The notes under the pieces are model-generated. The model was not told the origin of the DNA, did not search any database, and worked only from the letters and a program-made list of their open reading frames with translations. From Acidobacteriota bacterium (lineage in GTDB: Bacteria; Chlamydiota; Chlamydiia; Chlamydiales; Rhabdochlamydiaceae), in the NCBI GenBank assembly GCA_903970255.1, contig CAJCHM010000080.1:1-36112 (forward strand): DNA of 36,112 bases, written 5' to 3'. Of the stretch, positions 7,516 through 16,228 are shown in pieces; the first letter of the stretch is position 1, and each line of letters opens with the position of its first letter. A program made the position numbers and the translations under genes.

Positions 7516-9621
7516 TTATTTTTTGGTAATCTCATCTTGGATTTTTTGCGGCACACGCTCAAAGTGAGACGGTTCCATCACATAAGTCGCACGGCCAGAG
7601 CTTAAAGAGCGCAGCTGTGTCGAGTATCCAAACATCTCGCTTAACGGAACTTCCGATTCGACGAGCACGACATTTCTTTGCGTGGTTTGGTTCATGATTT
7701 TTCCACGGCGGCGGTTAATGTCGCCAATCACATCTCCCATGAATTGCTCAGGAGTTGTGACGACCACTTTCATGATTGGCTCTAAGATGATCGGCTGACA
7801 TTTGCGAGCGGCTTCTTTGGCACACATCGACCCGCAAATCTTAAATGCCATTTCGCTTGAGTCAACTTCGTGGTAGGATCCATCGACAATTGCTACTTTG
7901 ACATCGACAAGGGGATATCCCGCAAGTACACCTGTTGCCAAACCTTCTGTAATCCCCTTAATCGCAGGATTGACAAACTCTTTGGGAATGACGCCCCCAA
8001 CGATCTTGCTGACAACTTCGATCCCTTTGCCTTTTTCATTAGGCTCAATCTCGATAACGACGTGAGCATATTGACCCCGTCCACCTGATTGTTTGACGTA
8101 CTTAGTGACGTTTTTACCTGGAACTGTGATCGTCTCTTTGTAGGCAACCTCAGGTTTGCCGACGTTTGCCTCCACACTAAATTCGCGGAACATCCGGTCG
8201 CGCAAAATCTCCAGGTGGAGCTCTCCCATACCGGCGATGATCGTTTGACCTGTTTCCTCGTTCGTAGTGACTCGAAATGTTGGATCTTCTTCTGAAAGAG
8301 AGCTCAATGCAAGAGACAACTTCTCTCTATCCGCCTTTGACTTAGGCTCGATAGCCATGGAGATCACAGGTTCTGGGAAATCCATCTTCTCTAGAAGCAG
8401 AGGGGTATCTTCAGCACAAAGGGTGTCACCAGTGCTTGTGTACTTAAGACCGATGCAAGCAGCGATATCTCCTGTGAAAAACTCATCGCGGTCTTTCCGC
8501 TGGTTAGCATGCATTTCAAGGAGGCGGGAGACGCGCTCGTATTTATCTTTTGTTGTGTTGTGCAGGCTTAAACCCTTCGAGAGAGTTCCTGCATAAATGC
8601 GCACAAACGTCAATCTGCCAACATAAGGGTCGGACATGATTTTAAATGCAAGTGCAGCAAGAGGCGCGTCATCTCTGGGTTCAAGTTCCATAGGCTCGTT
8701 GTTGGAATAATTGATCCCTTTGATAAGACCTCGGTCAAGAGGGGATGGCATCCACGCAACGATGGCGTCAAGGAGGGGTTGAATCCCTTTGTTTTTGAAT
8801 GCGGTTCCGCAAAGAACAGGTGTGATTTTGTTCGTGCAGACAGCTTTGCGAATCACAGCATGGATCTCATCCTCTGTGACAGAAGCAGGATTCTCTAGCA
8901 CCTTTGTCATGAAGCTATCATTGCCCTCATCAACTGTTGCCAAATCCTCAAGCATTTGCTGGCGCATTTCCTTGCAGCGGCTAAGCAGATCGGCAGGGAT
9001 CTCTTCGATTTCATACTTGGCACCCATCGTCTCATCGAGGAAGAGGTAGGCCTTCATCGTGATGAGGTCGACCATCCCTTTGAACTCTGATTCAGAGCCA
9101 ACTGGGCAGTGAACCATGACAGTGTTGGCACCGAGTTTATCTTTCATCGAATCGACAGCCATAAAGTAGTCAGCACCAACGCGGTCCATTTTATTAATGA
9201 ACGCGATCCTAGGAACGTTATAGCGCTCTGCTTGGCGCCATACAGTTTCTGACTGGGGTTGAACACCGGCCACGGCATCAAAAACAGCGACAGCGCCATC
9301 GAGAACGCGCAAAGATCGCTCGACCTCGATAGTGAAGTCAACGTGCCCCGGGGTGTCGATGATGTTAATTTTGTGCATTTGGCCTTTCCGCCCTTTCCAG
9401 TAAACTGTTGTGGATGCGGACGTGATCGTAATTCCTCTTTCCCGCTCTTGCTCCATGAAGTCCATGGTAGCGGCGCCCTCATGTACCTCTCCGATGCGGT
9501 GAAGCCTTCCGGAATAGAAGAGAATCCTTTCCGTAGTTGTCGTTTTGCCCGCATCGATGTGGGCCATGATCCCCACGTTACGGACATTTATTAATTCATC
9601 TGTATCAGGTCGTTTTCCCAT
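7516..9621 (-). CDS. fusA: Translation elongation factor G
   Basis: EF-G is the GTPase that drives ribosomal translocation and, with RRF, recycling. The 701-residue length is normal. The P-loop is AHIDAGKTT (residues 20-28), with switch I near [15 protein letters not shown] as the G3 motif and INKMD as G4. Domain IV carries the conserved GGRGQYAHV stretch. It lies 15 bp after rpsG in the str-type operon; tuf is not adjacent, as in other chlamydiae. Confidence 0.98.
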   Translation of the reverse strand: MGKRPDTDELINVRNVGIMAHIDAGKTTTTERILFYSGRLHRIGEVHEGAATMDFMEQERERGITITSASTTVYWKGRKGQMHKINIIDTPGHVDFTIEVERSLRVLDGAVAVFDAVAGVQPQSETVWRQAERYNVPRIAFINKMDRVGADYFMAVDSMKDKLGANTVMVHCPVGSESEFKGMVDLITMKAYLFLDETMGAKYEIEEIPADLLSRCKEMRQQMLEDLATVDEGNDSFMTKVLENPASVTEDEIHAVIRKAVCTNKITPVLCGTAFKNKGIQPLLDAIVAWMPSPLDRGLIKGINYSNNEPMELEPRDDAPLAALAFKIMSDPYVGRLTFVRIYAGTLSKGLSLHNTTKDKYERVSRLLEMHANQRKDRDEFFTGDIAACIGLKYTSTGDTLCAEDTPLLLEKMDFPEPVISMAIEPKSKADREKLSLALSSLSEEDPTFRVTTNEETGQTIIAGMGELHLEILRDRMFREFSVEANVGKPEVAYKETITVPGKNVTKYVKQSGGRGQYAHVVIEIEPNEKGKGIEVVSKIVGGVIPKEFVNPAIKGITEGLATGVLAGYPLVDVKVAIVDGSYHEVDSSEMAFKICGSMCAKEAARKCQPIILEPIMKVVVTTPEQFMGDVIGDINRRRGKIMNQTTQRNVVLVESEVPLSEMFGYSTQLRSLSSGRATYVMEPSHFERVPQKIQDEITKK

Positions 9622-9636
9622 AGGATCCCTCTAAAA

Positions 9637-10110
9637 TTACCATTTATAGTGCGCAAATGCACGGTTGGCTTCTGCCATGCGGTGAGTATCATCTTTTTTC
9701 TTGATTGTCAACCCTTGATTGTTGAAGCAATCAATGAGTTCTGCAGAGAGGGACTCTTCCATGGAGCGCCCCTTTTTCTCGCGGGAATATTTGATGATCC
9801 ATTGCATGGCCATCGCTGTACGACGGTCTGCTGCGATCTCAACGGGAACCTGGTAAGTAGCGCCCCCGATACGGCGGGATTTTACTTCAAGGGATGGCTT
9901 TGCATTTTCAAGCGCTTGTTCAAAAGCAGCAAGAGGATCTTCGGCCTTGATTTTCTTAGCAAATTTTTCAATTGCATTGTAAACGATGCGGCGGGCCACT
10001 GATTTATTGCCGCTGTACATGACTTTATTGATAAATTTCGTCAAAATATAGCTGTTATAGAGGGGATCTGGCTCCGCCTCTCTTTTTACAGCTCGTCTTC
10101 TTCTTGACAT
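9637..10110 (-). CDS. rpsG: 30S ribosomal protein S7
   Basis: This 157-residue protein is the assembly-initiating protein of the 30S head and contacts the E-site tRNA. Recognisable blocks are MSRRRRAVKREAEPDP, KFINKVMYSGNKSVARRIVY, the beta-hairpin RRIGGATYQVPVEI and the C-terminal MAEANRAFAHYKW. The 163-nt spacer between rpsL and rpsG is long for this operon and holds several potential hairpins, which may matter because S7 autoregulates at this place in enterobacteria. Confidence 0.97.
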   Translation of the reverse strand: MSRRRRAVKREAEPDPLYNSYILTKFINKVMYSGNKSVARRIVYNAIEKFAKKIKAEDPLAAFEQALENAKPSLEVKSRRIGGATYQVPVEIAADRRTAMAMQWIIKYSREKKGRSMEESLSAELIDCFNNQGLTIKKKDDTHRMAEANRAFAHYKW

Positions 10111-10142
10111 GATGTGTTCCTCGATAAATTCTTTATGTTATT

Positions 10143-10273
10143 GCAAATAAATCCATTTCACTTGGGTCAATAGGGGGTTCCCTACGCCCGGCCCGCGATT
10201 GTCTCTTTGCAATATGAAAAGAGGCAATGGTGAGCCAGGATACCTATGCTATTGGAAAGCAGGTATCCTAATA
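10143..10273 (-). promoter_or_regulatory. Structured rpsL-rpsG intercistronic region
   Basis: Read on the minus strand, the spacer can form a 9-bp stem (10237-10245 with 10261-10269, perfect) right after the rpsL stop. A 7-bp stem follows (10202-10208 with 10218-10224), then a small TAGGG/CCCTA hairpin (10171-10184). None is followed by a T-run, so these are not simple terminators. They may be RNA processing or S7-binding structures. Confidence 0.4.
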
Positions 10274-10645
10274 TTACTTAGGACGTTTCGCTCCGTATTT
10301 GGATCGCGATTTTTTTCTGTCTTTTACTGCAGCGCAGTCTAAAGCCCCTCGAACGACGTGGTAGCGCACGCCTGGTAAGTCTTTTACCCTTCCACCGCGA
10401 ATGAGTACAATGCTGTGCTCTTGCAGGTTGTGTCCTTCGCCGCCGATATAGGCGATGACTTCTTGACCGTTAGATAGCCGCACCCAAGCTACTTTTCGTA
10501 GGGCTGAGTTGGGTTTCTTTGGGGTTTTTGTTTTAACTTGCAGGCAAACACCTCGTTTTTGCGCGCAATGCTGCAGTGCCGGAGATTTCTTTCTCTTGGG
10601 TTTCGGTCTGCGGCCAAATCGTACCAATTGGTTGAATGTTGGCAT
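10274..10645 (-). CDS. rpsL: 30S ribosomal protein S12
   Basis: S12 is in the decoding centre of the 30S subunit. The conserved core [47 protein letters not shown] and the end [12 protein letters not shown] is complete. The two Lys positions changed in streptomycin-resistant mutants (the TPKKPNS and KDLPG motifs) are wild-type. The frame extends to 10669, but MPTFNQLVR is the universal S12 N-terminus and AAGGAG precedes it by about 10 nt, so I place the start at 10645, giving 123 residues. First gene of the four-gene operon. Confidence 0.97.
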   Translation of the reverse strand: MPTFNQLVRFGRRPKPKRKKSPALQHCAQKRGVCLQVKTKTPKKPNSALRKVAWVRLSNGQEVIAYIGGEGHNLQEHSIVLIRGGRVKDLPGVRYHVVRGALDCAAVKDRKKSRSKYGAKRPK

Positions 10646-10735
10646 CTGTGCCTTTCTCCTTAAACGCATTTTTGCTTAACGGATGATCCCTTCTAAACAT
10701 GAAGGAACCACTAAAGTCTAATAAGACATCTGGCC

Positions 10736-10765
10736 ACTATAGCTGGAGTTGAGAATTTATTGCAA
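10736..10765 (-). promoter_or_regulatory. Candidate promoter of the rpsL operon
   Basis: On the minus strand, TTGCAA (10760-10765) and TATAGT (10736-10741) are separated by 18 bp, matching a housekeeping sigma promoter about 90 bp upstream of the rpsL start. The divergent gene starts at 10857. Confidence 0.4.
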
Positions 10766-10856
10766 AAATAAAATATTTCCATCCCATCCAATTTTTGTTT
10801 TGATTTAAAATTTTTATGCGCAGTAGGATCTTTTAAAAAACTAGGGAGGGTTTTGT

Positions 10857-12026
10857 ATGAACAATCAATGTCGTTTTTCAAGTGCATTTGCTACTGTTAT
10901 TTTTGTGTTACAAGCTATTTTAGGGGTCTCCGGCGAAGCTGTTTCTAAAACAGCTGAAGAAATTGAATCCTATGTTTATCATGGGATCGATCATATACGC
11001 AGCTTAAGTGAAGAAATTGTACAAGTTCCCCAGGAGGAGCAAACATTTGAAAATACTTTAAGAGCGTGGAATCGATTGAGGCGTAAATATGCAGATATAA
11101 TGCATGCTGCTGCCGCAGATCCTCAGATTGCCCAAGAGTTTTATGCTTTAATGAATGACGAGGTTTTCCACAATATCGTCCTGCAAAATGCGATCATCTC
11201 CTATGCGCAAAGAGCTCTAGAGGACGAAACGTTGAACCCTTACCAGCGTTATGTAGTGCAAAATTTTTTAAACAGTGCGCCTCATGTGTCTGACTATGTA
11301 TATCTTCCAGGTATTGCAGACAGCAAAAGAGGCAGTGGGGAAAACCTTACAATTCTTAATTTTGATCCGAAATGGGAGGCGGACCTCACCTTAGAGGGTC
11401 TTTTGGAAAAAGTCCTCAATGAAGATGCTGATGTCGTGTGCCTGCAAGAAATTATTGAAGTCGATAGTGTTTACGATCTCCTCAAAGATCGGTATGCCCA
11501 CTTTTACACGACAATAGACGGATGTAAAAGAGGGGTGTTAGTTGCCAGCAAATATCCGATGGATAATCCCCATTATAGACCTTTTTCAGTAAAAGATAGT
11601 GGCGAAGGTAATGGATTTATCGATTTTAAGCTCAGTAATGGCGATACTTCATTAGGGCATGTATACATCGCGACAAGACAGCAATCTTTTTCTGATGCAC
11701 AATCTGTGCAATTAGGGAAAATGGAATTGGAGCAGGTTTTGGAGGCAATGGAATCAGAATATGAGGAGGATGTCTCTTTTCTTTTGTGTAATGAAGGTCG
11801 TATTATTTTATGTGAAGAGGGAGAGGGAAATGATAGGAACTGGATAGATTTCTCTGCGGGGAAAGAAAGTGATAGCAACGGAAATGAACGCGTTTATGGT
11901 GGCGTTGGGTATACATTTAAAAATGGTGGACGTATTGAGGTCAGTGGTGGAGCGAGTAAGGACTCAAATGGAAATACTTCCCATCAGATGCAAGGTCAGG
12001 TCAGCATTCCCATAGGAGGAAAGTGA
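10857..12026 (+). CDS. Exported mosaic protein: M3-peptidase-like helical part plus degenerate EEP fold
   Basis: This 389-residue protein has a signal peptide-like N-terminus (hydrophobic residues 8-25, then VSGEA). Residues 61-140 (TFENTLRAWNRL ... LNPYQRYVVQNFL) look like the N-terminal helical region of M3 oligopeptidases. Residues 164-310 follow the endonuclease/exonuclease/phosphatase pattern: LTILNF with Asn168, DADVVCLQE with Glu198, RGVLVASKYP. The later catalytic motifs are missing: the expected THL reads ATRQ (about 272-275), GDFN reads LCNEG (310-314), and no SDH follows. The tail is Gly-rich. So the EEP active site is probably dead. No M3 zinc motif (HExxH) is present. SD GGGAGG precedes the start. 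It begins a three-gene run between rpsL and tsp. Confidence 0.6.
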   Translation: MNNQCRFSSAFATVIFVLQAILGVSGEAVSKTAEEIESYVYHGIDHIRSLSEEIVQVPQEEQTFENTLRAWNRLRRKYADIMHAAAADPQIAQEFYALMNDEVFHNIVLQNAIISYAQRALEDETLNPYQRYVVQNFLNSAPHVSDYVYLPGIADSKRGSGENLTILNFDPKWEADLTLEGLLEKVLNEDADVVCLQEIIEVDSVYDLLKDRYAHFYTTIDGCKRGVLVASKYPMDNPHYRPFSVKDSGEGNGFIDFKLSNGDTSLGHVYIATRQQSFSDAQSVQLGKMELEQVLEAMESEYEEDVSFLLCNEGRIILCEEGEGNDRNWIDFSAGKESDSNGNERVYGGVGYTFKNGGRIEVSGGASKDSNGNTSHQMQGQVSIPIGGK

Positions 12027-12027
12027 G

Positions 12028-12891
12028 ATGTTTGGAACTATAGGAGCGAAAAAAAATATCTACGTGACATTAATTATTGCTGCTATAGGTATGGGGTCTT
12101 TTGTATTTTATTTTGCTTCTAAAACCGAATATGCGCGAATGTTTATCACATTCGCGCCCTCCAATCTGCCTACCGCTGAAATCAACATTCAAGGAAAGAG
12201 CTATTCTGTGTTACTGAATCTAAGTAGTATTGTTCCATTGACTCTGAATAAAAAGGTGCTTTCATCCATTCAAAAAAAACCTCACGGAACGATACAGTTT
12301 AAAGACATCAATGGGAACAAAATTGAGCGGGCTACTTTTCTTATCCCAGAGATAACGATGGGAGATCTCACTTTTAAGAATGTTGTCGTAGCAGAGGCCG
12401 ATGCAATGCTAGGTGAGTTAGGGATGCCGCTATTAAAAAAAAACAATCTGATGTTGGATCTTCCTCATTCTACGATTATTGCTTGCAATAGCAAGGATCA
12501 GCTGAAAAAAATCGGGTATATTCTCGAAGATATGGTCCAAGTTCCTTTTGAGATGATTGAACGTGCGGGGGGAGTGACATTTCCTGTTTCAACCGATAGG
12601 GGAATGGTAAGACTAGCTCTTTGTACAGGATCAACATTTTCTCTAATTAAATCATTGCTTGTAAAAGAGAATGACACCCATAGAGATGAGCTGGGATCTA
12701 AATTTACAAGTTCTGCATTTGTCATAGGGGAAAGAAATTGGGGACGTCAAGAGCTTTATCTTAGTGAGTTCCCTGATATGGAAGAAATGAATGGTCTTAT
12801 CGGTATGGATTTTTTGAGTAAACATGTTGTCTATATCGATTTCAAAAACACAATGGTGTATATCGGAGATAGATATGAAACGGGTCGGTAA
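12028..12891 (+). CDS. Membrane-anchored bilobed retropepsin-like protein lacking both catalytic Asp
   Basis: This 287-residue protein has one N-terminal membrane segment (about residues 11-30). Two retropepsin-like halves follow, each aligning with the next gene's product. At the position of the first catalytic Asp it has Asn64 (LLNLSS); at the second it has Cys199 (LALCTGST). Both lobes keep the closing motif (LGELGMPLLKK, then GLIGMDFLSKHVVYIDF). By sequence it cannot be an active aspartyl protease and may be a binding protein, inhibitor or regulator of its intact paralogue. It starts two bases after the stop of the upstream gene, with AGGAGGAAAG before it, and abuts the next ATG. Confidence 0.65.
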   Translation: MFGTIGAKKNIYVTLIIAAIGMGSFVFYFASKTEYARMFITFAPSNLPTAEINIQGKSYSVLLNLSSIVPLTLNKKVLSSIQKKPHGTIQFKDINGNKIERATFLIPEITMGDLTFKNVVVAEADAMLGELGMPLLKKNNLMLDLPHSTIIACNSKDQLKKIGYILEDMVQVPFEMIERAGGVTFPVSTDRGMVRLALCTGSTFSLIKSLLVKENDTHRDELGSKFTSSAFVIGERNWGRQELYLSEFPDMEEMNGLIGMDFLSKHVVYIDFKNTMVYIGDRYETGR

Positions 12892-13776
12892 ATGAAAAAA
12901 AATGGGTTGATCGCTTTCAGTATTATCGTAGCATTAACATGTATTCCTCTGCTTTACTCTTTTGCTAGCAGTAGCAAGTGCAAATTCATGCCTGTTTCAT
13001 TTGATCAATTTCGCATCCCTTTGATAGAAATGAAAATTGCAGGGAAGCGATACCCAGTGATTATCGACCTTGGATCTAGTGCGCAAATGAGCTTAGATAA
13101 AGAAGTTTTGCAAGAAGCGTATAAAAAGCCTTATGGAATGGCGCAATTTAGAGATTTTAAGGGTAATTGCTATGAATCACAAAATTATCTCGTGCCGAAC
13201 ATTAAAATCGGAGATGCTGCCTTTTTCGATGTCATTGTGGAAGAAAAAAATGAAGAGTTCAATCACAACGGCATTATACGGGGACGGGACGAAAAGGTTC
13301 CTTCCCCAAGAAAAGGATCTATTGGAAGGTCATTACTAAAAAGAAGAAACCTCTTCTTGGATTTTCCCCGTTCTAGGATCGCCTTTATTGACAATGTCAA
13401 TAAACAAATGGATTATCCCATCGAGGGGATGCTTAAAGTTCCTTTTAAGATGACTCCATTAGGAGTCACTTTAGCTATTCAAACGGATATAGGAGAGAAA
13501 AATTTCGTTATTGATACAGGAGCTACCACAACTTGGGTCAGATCTTCTCTGTATCAAGAAAAAGAATATCAAACAAGTTCCTGTGATCTGGACTATTTTT
13601 CCTCCTCCCTTTTTGTCATCGGTGGACAAGAGTTTGGTCCGATCGACTTGTACCTTTTGGATATATCACCTGAATGGCACGAAATGGATGGGCTGCTCGG
13701 TATGAGCTTTTGCAAGCATCATCCCATGTATATCGATTTTCGAGAAAAAATGATCTACATAGGTCGCAGGGAATAA
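12892..13776 (+). CDS. Bilobed aspartyl protease-like membrane-anchored protein
   Basis: This 294-residue protein has an N-terminal hydrophobic anchor or signal (residues 6-25). It has two retropepsin-type halves in one chain. Lobe 1 carries IIDLGSS with Asp59 and ends GSIGRSLLKRRNLFLDF. Lobe 2 carries VIDTGAT with Asp208 and ends DGLLGMSFCKHHPMYIDF. Retropepsins need two Asp residues, normally from two subunits; here both can come from one polypeptide, as in pepsin. The first motif is DLGS rather than DTGS. The fold places it in the periplasm or at the membrane; the substrate is unknown. Its ATG follows directly on the previous stop (TAAATG), so the pair is co-translated. Confidence 0.7.
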   Translation: MKKNGLIAFSIIVALTCIPLLYSFASSSKCKFMPVSFDQFRIPLIEMKIAGKRYPVIIDLGSSAQMSLDKEVLQEAYKKPYGMAQFRDFKGNCYESQNYLVPNIKIGDAAFFDVIVEEKNEEFNHNGIIRGRDEKVPSPRKGSIGRSLLKRRNLFLDFPRSRIAFIDNVNKQMDYPIEGMLKVPFKMTPLGVTLAIQTDIGEKNFVIDTGATTTWVRSSLYQEKEYQTSSCDLDYFSSSLFVIGGQEFGPIDLYLLDISPEWHEMDGLLGMSFCKHHPMYIDFREKMIYIGRRE

Positions 13777-13883
13777 TCTGAGTTATACGATTCCTTTTTC
13801 AAAAAAGTGAAAAATAATTCTTTAAAATCATCATTTCAGATAAAAAACGAATAGGGCATCTCGCCATCAGCGGAAGGAGTGAT

Positions 13884-15869
13884 ATGAAGATTCGGTTTAT
13901 AAAAATGATGACCTCTTTTCTTGCCCTTTTTTTGCTGCTCTCTTCCCTCTCTGGAGCATTTCAATTAAAAAAATCGGATGTCAAAGCGGCGATGGAGGAG
14001 ATGCTTGGTTATCATGTTGAATATAAAGAGTTTTCCCCATTTCTTGCCAAACGCACTTTAAAAGTTTTCATTCAACAATTCGATTCTGAAAAGCTATACT
14101 TACTTTCCTCCGAAACCCGCCCTTATTTTGATCCCAAAGAAGGGCAATTAAAGAGCATGGTCCAAAAATACCATCAAAATGATCTTTCCGAGTTTGCTGC
14201 ATTAAACCAAATGATTCAAAAGTCGATCATCCGGGCACGGGGGTATCGACAAGAGGCGATCAGAGAATTGATTAAAAGCGATGAGGTCCCTAAGACCCAC
14301 CCGATGGATTCTTATAACGATTATGCAGCCTCAGAATCGGAGTTAAAATCAAGAATTAAAATACAACTTTCGCAGATCTTAAGGATAGAGCATCGTAATG
14401 GAACTCTGCGCGCCTGGAATGCTCAACAGCGTCAAAAGCTATTTGATTTATGGGAAAGACGATTTTCCCGCATGGAAAATTCTTACCTTGCCTCTGCTGG
14501 CGCAACAGAGCACTATCTATGTATGCACGTGCTTAAAGCAATGGCAAAGAGTTTAGATGCGCATACTTCCTACTTTAGCCCAGAAGAAGCTTATGAAATG
14601 CGCACAAGCCTTGAGAAGCAATTTGAGGGGATCGGTGTTGTTTTACGTGAAGGGATTGATGGGGTTGTGATCCATGACATGATCAAAGGGGGGCCGGCCG
14701 AACGATGCGGTAAAATTTCTGAAGGAGATCTTCTTGTTGAAATTGATGGGCGATCAGTCGAGGGATCCTCCTATGAAGAAGTGCTTAAAAAGATGCAAGG
14801 TTCTGGAACCGGAAGGATCGAGCTTGGTTTTCGCCGATTTGTAGGAGAAAATGATGTGCAGTTTTATCGCATCACTCTCAAGCGGGAAAAAATTGTGATG
14901 CAAGATGATAGAGTGCAATTTACCAGCGAGCCCTATGGCGATGGGATCATTGGCAAGATCAATCTACCTTCTTTTTATGAGAGTAATGGGAGTGCAAGCT
15001 GCGAGATGGATCTGCGCAGGGCGCTGCGTGAACTGAAAGCCCAGGGCAATCTCAATGGACTTGTTTTAGATATGAGAGAAAATTCGGGGGGATTCTTAAA
15101 TCAGGCAGTTAAGGTGGCAGGCCTTTTTGTTTCCAGCGGGGTCATTGTCATCTCAAAATATGCCCATGGAGAAACTCAATACTTGCGAGATCTCGATGGA
15201 AGATCTTATTATGATGGGCCCTTGGTCATCCTAACCTCCAGAGGCTCTGCCTCTGCTGCAGAAATCGTAGCGCAAGGCTTGCAAGACTACGGAACGGCTA
15301 TTGTCGTTGGGGATGATCGCACGTATGGAAAAGGAACCATCCAGTACCAGACTGTGACAGATACTTCTGCTGCATCTTATTTTAAAGTCACAGTCGGCAG
15401 GTATTACACAGTTTCAGGGCGCACCACCCAGATCGAAGGGGTGCGCGCAGATATCGTCGTTCCAACAGCTTATTCTGAACTTCCCATCGGCGAGAGATAT
15501 TTGGAATATCCATTAAAAAGCGATCGGATCCCTTCTGTTTATAATGATCCTCTTTCAGATGTAGAGCCGCGCCATAAACCTTGGTTTCAAAAAAATTATC
15601 TCCCCAATCTACAAAAAAAACTTTCCGTATGGACTCAGATGCTCTCTGAGCTGAAGACAAACAGCGGTTGCCGTCTAAAGAAGGATAAAGACTATACCCT
15701 CTTTCTAAAGGCTCTCAAGCAAGAAAAGAATGGGGAGCCGTTTGTGCTATCCGCTCAAAATAATTGGGGCGCCTGTGATCTCCAGATGCAAGAGGCTGTG
15801 AATATCGTCAAAGATATGACTGCTCTAAAGCCAAAAGCGACTAAAAAAGCAGCATTGCTCATAAAGTGA
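13884..15869 (+). CDS. tsp: Tail-specific protease, S41 family (CT441 homologue)
   Basis: This 661-residue exported protease has a signal peptide (residues 1-25) and a helical N-terminal region. A PDZ domain lies at about 243-333 (FEGIGVVLREGIDGVVIHDM, GGPAERCGKISEGDLLVEIDG), followed by the S41 catalytic core. The catalytic Ser is Ser457 (RGSASAAEI), with Lys483 and Gln487 in YGKGTIQ; the Ser-to-Lys (+26) and Ser-to-Gln (+30) spacing fits the CT441 type of catalytic site. Tsp/Prc enzymes cut periplasmic proteins at non-polar C-termini. The place downstream of rpsL is that of CT441 in Chlamydia, with extra genes between. A strong ribosome-binding site (GGAAGGAG) precedes the ATG. Confidence 0.93.
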   Translation: MKIRFIKMMTSFLALFLLLSSLSGAFQLKKSDVKAAMEEMLGYHVEYKEFSPFLAKRTLKVFIQQFDSEKLYLLSSETRPYFDPKEGQLKSMVQKYHQNDLSEFAALNQMIQKSIIRARGYRQEAIRELIKSDEVPKTHPMDSYNDYAASESELKSRIKIQLSQILRIEHRNGTLRAWNAQQRQKLFDLWERRFSRMENSYLASAGATEHYLCMHVLKAMAKSLDAHTSYFSPEEAYEMRTSLEKQFEGIGVVLREGIDGVVIHDMIKGGPAERCGKISEGDLLVEIDGRSVEGSSYEEVLKKMQGSGTGRIELGFRRFVGENDVQFYRITLKREKIVMQDDRVQFTSEPYGDGIIGKINLPSFYESNGSASCEMDLRRALRELKAQGNLNGLVLDMRENSGGFLNQAVKVAGLFVSSGVIVISKYAHGETQYLRDLDGRSYYDGPLVILTSRGSASAAEIVAQGLQDYGTAIVVGDDRTYGKGTIQYQTVTDTSAASYFKVTVGRYYTVSGRTTQIEGVRADIVVPTAYSELPIGERYLEYPLKSDRIPSVYNDPLSDVEPRHKPWFQKNYLPNLQKKLSVWTQMLSELKTNSGCRLKKDKDYTLFLKALKQEKNGEPFVLSAQNNWGACDLQMQEAVNIVKDMTALKPKATKKAALLIK

Positions 15870-15899
15870 TTGCCTAAAATCTGCCGACTCTTCTATCCT
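15870..15899 (+). promoter_or_regulatory. Possible tRNA-Phe promoter
   Basis: TTGCCT (15870-15875) and TATCCT (15894-15899), 18 bp apart, stand about 30 bp before the tRNA 5' end and immediately after the tsp stop. The match is modest. Confidence 0.25.
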
Positions 15900-15928
15900 A
15901 CTGTACTTGTTTCAGTTAGAGCCCTTAT

Positions 15929-16001
<73 letters not shown>

Positions 16002-16228
16002 ACCTTTCTCTTGCCGGAGAATGCCGTAATATAGCCGTAGTGCTACATTTCCTTAAATCACCCAAAACAGATCTTTGAAATTTTTTTTTGAGGATCGCTT
16101 TGGAGTGTCGATTCCGTTCAGTTTACGGCATCAACGTGAACACTCCCTTTAACTTACTGAAAATCAAGCATGAAGATGGACCGGTCTAAGGACTATATAT
16201 CTTATTGCCGCTTATTAAGAAGTCAAAA
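16002..16228. promoter_or_regulatory. Left-end integrase arm-site region
   Basis: No gene here. ATGCCGTAATATAGCCGTAG (16021-16040) holds two GCCGTA units 11 bp apart. An inverted copy of its start, TTACGGCAT, lies at 16123-16131. A 19/20 match occurs at the right end (26875-26894). These look like arm-type sites for the tyrosine recombinase encoded just downstream. The segment CCTTAAATCACCCAAAA is also shared with the second element at 27165. Confidence 0.6.

Noticed and set aside
7257-9594. Several open frames of 68-147 residues opposite or out of frame with fusA
   Set aside because: Shadows of a highly conserved gene; the translations are compositionally odd and have no domains.
10237-10269. 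Rho-independent terminator after rpsL
   Set aside because: The stem is good but has no T-run on the minus strand, and termination there would cut off rpsG, fusA and rpsJ.
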